Made by a program: the position numbers and the translations under genes
Notes under the pieces: model-generated
Databases searched by the model: none
The model's input: the letters and a program-made list of their open reading frames with translations, nothing else
What the model was told of the DNA's origin: nothing
DNA from: Haematobia irritans
Lineage: Eukaryota; Arthropoda; Insecta; Diptera; Muscidae
Direction of reading: 5' to 3'
Length of the DNA: 64,000 nt
Assembly: GCF_050003625.1 (NCBI RefSeq)
Contig: NC_134398.1
Coordinates: forward strand, 104,817,253 to 104,881,252
In this document: piece after piece, positions 56,747 to 64,000 of the stretch
How the letters are laid out: every line of letters starts with the position of its first letter
Numbering within the stretch: position 1 is the first letter of the stretch

Positions 56747-57724
56747 TATATGGCAAAGCAATGATTCCTGAAGTAATCCATATTTGATCAATTACAAAAT
56801 ACTTCTCAACTAGTTTTCCATTGAATGGAAGTTGATTTTCTCGAACTTTTCCACAATTTTGGCTTCGATTTATATATTTCTATAAATTCCAACCAGAATT
56901 AGCGATCCAGCATTAAATCCATTGCAGAAAAGCTTGTTTTTATTATCAAAATAAATTTATTTGTGATAATGTTGGGCGAACATCCTCTTACACCTAGAGA
57001 TTTGTGCGCCCCACCAGAAAAAATCAAAGTTGTTTTGATTTTATGCCAACACGTACGCACAACACGTGAACAGGACCTTATACAAGCAAATTTGTCGCCG
57101 CAACGTGTTGTGTCGTAGTTTTTATCCGACCGTATATGGTGCCCTTAACTGCCCCCTTATATTATGTTCCCACTGATTCGTTTTCCTGATTCGTCTTTTT
57201 CGAAACATTTCACCGTTCATACCATTTGAGATGTTTTAAGGGCACCTTATACGGTCGGATAAACCCTACGACACAACACGTTGCGGCGACAAATCCGCTA
57301 GTATAAGGCCAAGTTCGCGTGTTGCGGGGACGTGTTGGCATAAAATCAAAACAACTTTGATTTTTTCGGTTGGGAGGCACAAATCTTCACGTGTAAGGGC
57401 ATGTTCGCCAAACATAAGCAAAAACAAATTTATTTTCATAATTAAAACAAGCATTTCTGCAATGAAATTAATGAGGGATCGCTAATTCAGCTTGGAATTT
57501 TTATTGTTTCTACCATTTTTACTGAAAAAATGGCTTTAAACCTAACTTTTCGTCCATCTTCATTGTTTGTGTTTATGCTTCTTCTTATTTCTTCATGTTG
57601 TTATCATAATTGTTCGTGCAGTGTGAGGGTAAAACTTGAACGAACACACAACAAATAGGCGAACCTCTGTCGTAGTGTTTATCCGACCGTCTAAGGTCCG
57701 CTTTAGTTTGGCGGTCGTCATAAA

Positions 57725-59055
57725 AAGAAACTCCAAATTCCCATTTACTCTAAATTCAAATATACGTACCGTTTATTTAAATAAATACCGCGATCGGAAA
57801 GGGAAAAAAATTTTTATGTTATTTTCACATCCCTATGTTCTACAAAGCCTATGTTTATTCGTTTTTCCTATTAAATTTATTTTAATAATTTGACATTTGA
57901 AAAGAGTATGTTGTCACACGCTCACAAAAAATCGCTTCTGTAACATATACTCCCAAACATATTTTGCTTCAAGCATATACATTTTTGGCTATTGCCCAAA
58001 CATTTATATGTTTGATCTCTTCCAATATATAATATGTTTGAAAGCATATTGGTCTAAACAATATATGTTTGGGTAGTCAATTTCCAAACATTTTGTATTT
58101 TTGCATCCAAATTCAATAATGTTGTCTTCCAAAAAACAATATGTTATTATGTGAACATATAATATGTTTGGAAGCATTTTGCACCCAAAAATATTATATG
58201 CTTAAAAAAATTCTCCCAAACAATATTGTGCTCAAAATTTTATTTATTTATTTATATATTTATAATCATAATGAATTATGAAAATAAACAGGTAATATAG
58301 GTGCTAACAACATAGATTTTCGACCTGAATGCTCAATATTTTGTTTCTGCCCAATTGTATATTCCCCCACATCTTTCTCACTTCCACGAGATTTTTTAGT
58401 TCTTAGCACCTTTTTCTGTAATACGAACATTGTAGAAGAAATTATTCAATTGTATGATTTTTTTTATTTTAATTTTACCTTTTGCCGGACGGGGATTCGA
58501 ACAGCGGACCACACAGTTTGTAATGATCAAAGAAGTAGCTGATCAATTGCCCAAGGAAAAATAAAATGTTAATTTTGTAATAACAAGCAACAACCACCAA
58601 CTTAATTCAATATCGCTCCCTGTTAAATAGCGCTCCAAGCTACTAAACACATATATGTTTATAGGCTATTTCTAAATTAATATATGTTTGCATCCAAGCA
58701 TATTATATTTAAAAACATTTTATGTCTCAAACATAATATGTTCTAACATATTAACATATATGTCCCAAACATGTTATGCTAGTTTATGAACATTATATGC
58801 TTGCACTCAAAAATATTGTGTTTAAAAATTTGTTTTCCAAACATATAATGTTTATAGCCAAACATATGAAAAACAGTCTTTTTCATCCGTGCAGAGCATA
58901 TTCCAAATTAGGGGCTTTTACATTATAAAATTGACGTGTTTTGGAGGAAAACTTGTGTTTTTAACTTAATTTTTTGTATGGGAAAACGGCTCGTTTTGAA
59001 ACGCTTATAAAGGGAAAAAATTTCAAACCCCAAAACATGCTTGGTGAGAATTCCA
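57725..59055 (+). repeat. Dispersed repeat R1, copy 2, split by N1
   Basis: 57725-57913 and 58899-59055 match 437-630 and 632-800. N1 lies between them. Confidence 0.75.
57914..58898 (-). mobile_element. N1 repeat element inserted in R1
   Basis: From CACGCTCACAAAAAATCGCT to CTTTTTCATCCGTG, inverted relative to the copy at 21838-22806 and close to it in sequence. Contains the partial tRNA-like segment (58488-58525). R1 copy 1 gives the empty site. Confidence 0.8.
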
Positions 59056-59163
59056 TATTATCGATAGCTTCGATATTCTTATTCAGCTTGGTTACGATAT
59101 CCGTCATCGTATTGTTTCGATGGCATGTGATAAGCATATCGTTGACGTAAGTGGCTATTATAC
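59056..59163 (-). pseudogene. Ty1/copia RT active-site fragment
   Basis: Minus strand: IATYVNDMLITCHRNN matches the copia catalytic motif, with YVND in place of YVDD, followed by VTKLNKNIEAIDN. About 36 residues, bordered by R1 and a foldback terminus. May come from the same copia element as 55395-55636, which is consistent in order and strand. Confidence 0.7.
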
Positions 59164-60380
59164 TTAAGCGGACCTTACACGGTCGGATCAATTTATTGTG
59201 TGTTCGCTCAAGTTTTGCCTTTAAAAGTGACTACTATTTTATTTTATTTATTTATTTATATTTGTAAACCAACACAACAAGAAGAACTCTTATATGTGAA
59301 AGCGTTGGACGCATTGGAGTAAAATACAATATTAAGATATTTAACTTAACTTAATATACACAGAAAAAAAAAGTGTCTCGTAAATTTAAGAAGATTTTTA
59401 CAATAATTTATTACAAGAATTTTCCAGAATTTTAGTTCATTTTTCGTATCTTCAACGAAAATTAACTACTCGGAAGGAAATTTTACAAATTCTAAATATC
59501 AATCGTTTAGTTCATGGCCTACAAAATACGATGGAAATTTCCTTAAAAAATTTCTTAACTGGTTGTTAAAAATTCGTTTGTCATGCTATAAAACTACTTG
59601 TGAAATGTAAAGTATTTTGTAAATAATAAGTGCAATTTACTATAAGATTTTTTTGTATGAGAAAACATTTTTTTACGAAAAATGAACTTGAAAGTGGATA
59701 GCAATTTCTTACTGACAATTCCTATAGTTAATATTTGTTGGTAAAAAATTACCCAATGATATATTTTTAGTTTACATGTAATTAAATTTATAGACATTTT
59801 CGTCAAAAATGGTAGATAACATTTCTTGAAAATTTGGCAAATTTTAAGTTAAACGTTTCATTGTTCATAAACTGGTGTGCCTTTACGAATAGTATTCTTA
59901 GAATAAATTGTCAGCAGATGCTATGAACTAATGCATAGTACAGAGATCTTTATCGGCATAGTGGAATGAGATTAATGTAAAGATGATGTTACTTGAGTTT
60001 TGTTGTCCATTTAGTGGTTTGTGTGTGTGTGTGTTTGTTATTCGCGGATGGTTTATTTGGCTGGATGAGGTGTTGTTTTCAATAAAGGCACATGTGTTTT
60101 TGTTGTTGTAGGAATGTTTTGGCTTTGCTTGGTTTTGTTTGGCATGCTTCAGTTGTATAGTTGGCGTTGGCATGGACTGTTGCATCTTTTTAGCTGGTAT
60201 GCAACAAGGGAATATAAAGACATCGAATATTTTGGATTTTTGAGACATATATTGGTGTTTGTTTATTAAACCTTTTAAATGAAAGTTATTAATATTTTAT
60301 CGGTAGTTTAGAAAAAAGTTATTAAGAATATTTAGGAAAATATGTTGAAAGTGTATTGAAATTTTTGTTATTCTATGTCA
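59164..60380. other. Foldback terminus, MITE-like sequence and unassigned DNA
   Basis: AAGCGGACCTTACACGGTCG at 59165 opens another copy of the foldback end. Near 59360 acacagaaaaaaaaagtgtc and later ttagttcatttttcgta belong to the MITE family seen at 24370, 34860 and 63660. 59900-60250 is unique-looking with GT-rich words. No gene seen. Confidence 0.4.
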
Positions 60381-60401
60381 AAAAATAATATTCAATTCCA
60401 G

Positions 60402-63291
60402 ATGAATTTGGAAAATTTTTGTTATATCTCAGCGTATAGTTTATTCATAAATTGGTAAGTATTTCTATACCCTTCACCACTACTGTGGTACAGGGTATAA
60501 TAAGTTTGTGCATTTGTACGTAACGCCAAGAAGGAAAAGTCTGAGACCCACCGTTTAGTATACCGATCGTCTTAGAATTAAATTCTGAGTCGATTTAGCG
60601 ATGTCCGTCTGTCTGTCTGTCTGTCCGTCTGTCTGTCTGTCCGTCTGTCTGTCTGTCTGTTGATGTATTTTTGTGTGCAAAGTACAGCTCGCAGTTTTAG
60701 TCCGATTGTCCTAAAATTTGGTATAGGGTCCTGTTTCGGCTCAAAGACGATCCCTATTGATTTTGGAAAAAATCGGTTCAGGTTTAGATATAGCTGCCAT
60801 ATACATTTTTCACCGATCTGGTCATAATTGGCGTGTATATCAACCGATCTTCCTCAAATTCCGTACATCCGAATATTTTATGAGTCTCGAAAAACTTGCA
60901 AAATATCAGCCAAATCGGTTCAGATTTAGATATAGCTCCCATATATAGCTTTCGCCCGATTTACACTCATTTGCCCACAGAGGCCAATGTTTTGCTCCGA
61001 TTTAGTTGAAATTTTGCACAGGGAGTAAAATTAGCATTATAGCTATGCGTGTCAAATTTGGTTGAAATCGGTTCAGATTTAGATATAGCTCCCATATATT
61101 GCTTTCGCCCGATTTACACTCAAATGACCACAGAAGCCAATTTTTTGTTCCGATTTAGTTGAAATTTTGCACAGGGAGTATAATTAGCATTGTAGCTATG
61201 CGTGCCAAATTTGGTTGAAATCGGTTCAGATTTAGATATAGCTCCCATATATAGCTTTCGCCCGATTTACACTCATATGACCACAGTGGCCAATTTTTTG
61301 CTCCGATTTAGTTGAAATTTTGCACAGGGAGTAGAATTAGCATTGTAGCTATGCGTGCCAAATTTGGTTGAAATCGGTTCAGATTTAGATATATCTCCCA
61401 TATATAGCTTTCGCCCGATTTACACTCATATGACCGTAGAGGCCAATTTTTAACTCCGATTTAGTTGAAATTTTACACAGGGAGTAGAATTAGCATTGTA
61501 GCTATGCGTGCCAAATTTGGTTGAAATCGGTTCAGATTTAGATATATATGTTTTCTGATTTCGACAAAAATGGTCAAAATACCAACATTTTCCTTGTAAA
61601 ATCGCCACTGCTTAGTCGAAAAGTTGTATAAATTACTCTAATTTTCCTAAACTTCTAATGCATATATATCGAGCGATAAATTATAAATAAACTTTTGCGA
61701 AGTTTTCTTAAAATTGCTCCAGATTTAAATGTTTCCCATATTTATTTTTTACTACCATTGTGTTCCACCCTAGTGCATTAGCCGACTTAAATTTTGAGTC
61801 TATAGATTTTGTAGAAGTCTATCAAATTCTGTCCAGATCGAGTGATATTTAAATGTATGTATTTGGGACAAACCTTTACATACAGCACCCAACACATTTG
61901 ACGGATGTGATATGGTATCGAAAATTTAGATCTACAAAGTGGTGCAGGGTATAATATAGTCGGCCCCGCCCGACTTTAGACTTTCCTTACTTGTTTTAAT
62001 ATGACTTGCTTTTAAAAAGAATATTTTTTATGTATATTATTATTTGTTAATTAATTTTTTTGGAAACCAGTTTAATGTTTTTCTTTGTTGTAAAAACAAT
62101 ATTTAATTTCAGAGCAACTCCAGATGGACTCGAACAAATTTAAAAAATTGAGAATTTGTAAGTTTTCTTTTAAAAATTGGCTGTATTTCAACTAGAATAT
62201 TTACGTTTTTGTGACCTTTTTATCATCAGACTTACAAGTTTTTAATACCTTATTTTAGTATTTCTTTAATCATTTTTTTTTGAAAGCAATGTAATATTTT
62301 TAATGTAAAAGACAAATATTTAATTTCAGAATAACCCCTTAAAAATTTGGACAAATTTTTAGTACTCCTTTGCCTGTAATTTAATAGTGAATTGGTAAGG
62401 ATTCTTAACTTTCTTTTAACCCTCGACAGTCATCCTTATTTTTTGTACATTAACGTCATCCTTCGTCATTTTGACTACGGCTGATTTCAAGACGCTATAA
62501 TTTTCATCGAGAGCGAAAAAGTGAACCAAACTTGAGTTTATTTTCTTATTCAATTTGGTTTTAAGTAGTATAAAACAAAAATTCATAAAACGGTCGAATT
62601 AGTATAACTTAAATTTACCATTTCCCAATAGACTAAAATGCATTTTAAATCGAAAATGAAATTACGTGTCGTCATTTTGACGAATGATGACTGTCTAGGG
62701 TTATCAAGAATATTTGTTTTTTTTTTGCATATTATTATTTTTTCATTAGATTTTTTGAAAACATATTTTATAATTTTATTTAATATTTAATTTCAGAGTA
62801 ACCCAAATAAATTTGGACAACTTTTTATATTTCCCCTCAGCGTACAATTTAATAGAGAATTGGTAAGTTTTATATTAAAACTTTGACTTTCTTTCAACTA
62901 GAATATTTATTTTATTATATCCTTCACATCGATAACAACACAGTTTTATGATTTTATTTAGAATACTTCATTATTTCTCTAATTGTTTCAGGTACAAATT
63001 TTATGAGATACGTTTTCCAAAGAAAAGTTGAATTCCTTACACCATTTGATAAAATGCCCAAATATGGTAAGTTACAAGCTAAAATGAAGAATTAAAAATT
63101 GTATTTCATTACATGGTGTTAATTTTTAACAATTTTCATTATTGTTTCCATTTTTTCCAGCAAGATATGTGAAAAAATTACCTACGATGAATAAAAAAAG
63201 GATAAGGCAGAATGTCCAAACAGCGGGTTCAAATGAACTACTCTCTGTTCCACGTGGTCATAATTTTTATTCACAAAAAACATTGTATTAA
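60402..63291 (+). CDS. Small multi-exon gene candidate with repeated leader exons
   Basis: Six exon-like units with acceptors and donors: 60402-60454, 62113-62157, 62330-62394, 62797-62862 (leaders A-D, mutually similar), 62992-63066 (E) and 63161-63291 (F). E and F share one long open frame with matching phase, 64 aa from ATG 63003 to TAA 63289-63291. It is basic and includes RKVEFLTPFDKMPKYARYVK. Splicing leader B to E keeps the frame and extends it to an ATG at 62124 (79 aa). Leaders A and D can encode a related peptide (NLENFCYISAY, NLDNFLYFPSAY), but joining them to E runs to a stop after 12 codons. E2 sits in intron A. A polyadenylation signal follows. Product not recognised. Confidence 0.55.
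60466..61996 (+). mobile_element. DINE-1-like (Helentron-related) element E2
   Basis: The 5' end is the palindrome TATACCCTTCACCAC-tact-GTGGTACAGGGTATA, then a long GTCTGTCTGTCC microsatellite (60602-60660), four internal 153-bp units (starts near 60916, 61069, 61222, 61375, 61528), and a 3' hairpin AGTCGGccccgcCCGACT followed by CTTACTTGTT. Same subfamily as E1, opposite orientation. It lies in an intron of the small gene candidate. Confidence 0.88.
60916..61527 (+). repeat. Four 153-bp tandem units inside E2
   Basis: The string cggttcagatttagatatag begins every 153 bp exactly. Units are about 95% alike by eye and are the source motif of the array at 5336-9830. Confidence 0.93.
62113..62862 (+). 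repeat. Tandemly repeated intron-exon units (leaders B, C, D)
   Basis: Each unit has aatatttaatttcag, then a 45-66-nt exon with aatttggacaa-type sequence, then attggtaag or attt|gtaagt, then an intron with tcaactagaatattta. Leader A (60402) is a further copy before E2. Spacings are about 217 and 467 bp. Confidence 0.75.
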
Positions 63292-63314
63292 GAACTTTCA
63301 TCATAAGTTTTTAT

Positions 63315-63320
63315 AATAAA
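63315..63320 (+). terminator. Candidate polyadenylation signal AATAAA
   Basis: 24 bases after the stop codon of the small gene candidate, at the expected distance and on the same strand. Confidence 0.6.
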
Positions 63321-63549
63321 GTACTTTTGCTTAAAGAAAGTTTAATTTTAATGTATGAAAATTTTCATAATAGTAAAACGGTTTGTTGCTCTTTTAATTA
63401 TTTAATTTCTCTGTACTGAGGAATGATTGATTTAAAAATAGTTTAGTCGTCGACATTTTAAAGAAATTGTTAACCAATTTTTATTATCGGGTTTCCCACA
63501 AAATAAGCAAGTAAACCAAAATAATACTGACTTTTTAACTTGGTAGGGG
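63321..63549. other. No feature seen
   Basis: AT-rich 3' flank of the small gene. Confidence 0.4.
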
Positions 63550-63728
63550 TATATAAATCTTATGGTGTTGTAAAAATGAACTAAACTACAATGGTATAGA
63601 TGAACTAAAATTTAAAAAAATTATAAACTAGACAAGTTGAAAAAAATCTTAAGGGCTAAATCACGGTCAATATTACTACAGTTTAGTTCATTTTGCAATG
63701 GAAAAGGGTTCACTGTTTTTTCAGTGTA
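63550..63728. repeat. MITE of the AAAATGAACTAAA family
   Basis: aaaaatgaactaaactacaa near 63571 and ttgtagtaatattga / tacagtttagttcattttg near 63676-63697 are inverted. It ends actgttttttcagtgta. Non-coding. Confidence 0.5.
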
Positions 63729-63798
63729 GATTTGAATATGGATACACAAATTTAATTAAATAATTTATAGAGCTCAGTTTTAAAAGATGTAGAGTTGC

Positions 63799-64000
63799 TT
63801 ATGCGCTGTATGTTTGGAGAAGAAATTGTCTTTCTGAATTTAGACATACCATTCTAGGTGTTATAAGTTTCATTCCTCTCTGTGAGCGAGCAAATTTCAG
63901 TCGGTTAAATAAGTATTCAGGTTCACCAGTGTTTATGATATTATGTAGCAGAACAAGGCTTTTTATATTCAAATAATTTTTAAACGACACATTAAATATT
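63799..64000 (-). pseudogene. LINE ORF2 C-terminal fragment, runs off the window
   Basis: Minus-strand frame open from the window edge: LVLLHNIINTGEPEYLFNRL and LNSERQFLLQTYSA follow the pattern of the last ORF2 segment in jockey/CR1-type LINEs (helical region, then basic residues, then ERxF...). It stops at 63799. Only about 65 residues are visible, so the clade is uncertain and it is not the same LINE as 42808-49522. Confidence 0.5.

Larger units (their letters stand above)
55637..57707. mobile_element. Foldback-type element with long imperfect inverted arms
   Basis: Ends are AAAGCGGACCTTACGCGGTC and the inverse of AAAGCGGACCTTAGACGGTC. Arms of roughly 0.5 kb (excluding mariner D) pair through the sequence, for example tggatgaaaagttattgg with the inverse of tggacgaaaagttaggtt, and the inner arms 56880-57133 and 57237-57505 share gtcgccgcaacgtgttgtgt. 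The loop is about 100 bp. The inner part also repeats the terminal motif (gcaccttatacggtcggata at 57243). No coding region. Another copy of the terminus starts at 59164. Confidence 0.75.

Noticed and set aside
60001..60250. A 106-codon minus-strand frame rich in His, Gln and Asn
   Set aside because: Low-complexity composition from GT-rich sequence, with no splice sites or similarity.

Overview
This is AT-rich eukaryotic DNA made almost entirely of nested and interspersed transposable elements. The combination of DINE-1-like Helitron/Helentron elements with GTCY microsatellites, DD41D mariners, a BEL/Pao element, an R1/LOA/I-like LINE, a Ty3/gypsy element, copia remnants and many MITEs points to a brachyceran fly, probably a calyptrate such as a muscid. 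Species was not determined. No bacterial operon, rRNA, CRISPR array or conserved housekeeping gene was seen.

Layout. 1-5.3 kb: MITEs and a 156-bp tandem array. 5.3-9.8 kb: a degenerate 153-bp satellite-like array that holds one mariner (A) and one DINE-like element (E1). 10.32-10.69 kb: a (TA)n tract. 11.94-17.16 kb: a large composite inverted repeat with two ~2-kb arms and a 0.83-kb centre; the arms carry a captured exon set and the centre a Gag-like fragment. 17.2-24.3 kb: a gene fragment split by DINE-like element E3, then two copies of a CACTGGTAGAAAAA-ended transposon (T1) that keep a tiny spliced ORF, one of them hit by DINE-like element E4, which is itself hit by two more elements. 24.79-32.66 kb: a near-intact BEL/Pao element with a 5-bp target duplication, a 1793-aa Gag-Pol and a second, probably spliced zinc-knuckle ORF after pol. 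33-41.8 kb: MITEs, a SINE-like tRNA head, a second tRNA-like head and mariner B. 41.82-54.11 kb: a decayed gypsy element on the minus strand, entered by a 6.7-kb LINE (12-bp target duplication, internal 1.75-kb tandem duplication) and by mariner C. 54.5-59.3 kb: a tandem array, copia fragments, a foldback element hit by mariner D, and a repeat hit by another N1 element. 60.4-63.3 kb: a small host-like gene candidate with tandemly repeated short leader exons and a DINE-like element (E2) in an intron. The right edge holds a LINE ORF2 C-terminal fragment.

The best leads are (i) the BEL/Pao accessory zinc-knuckle ORF whose leader donor and downstream acceptor agree in phase, (ii) the small gene with repeated leader exons near the right end, (iii) the 5.2-kb inverted-repeat composite with a captured three-exon ORF that is open in one arm and broken in the other, and (iv) the spliced mini-ORF kept by two divergent T1 copies. 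Identities and boundaries were judged by eye, so most ends are good to a few bases only where a target duplication is given.
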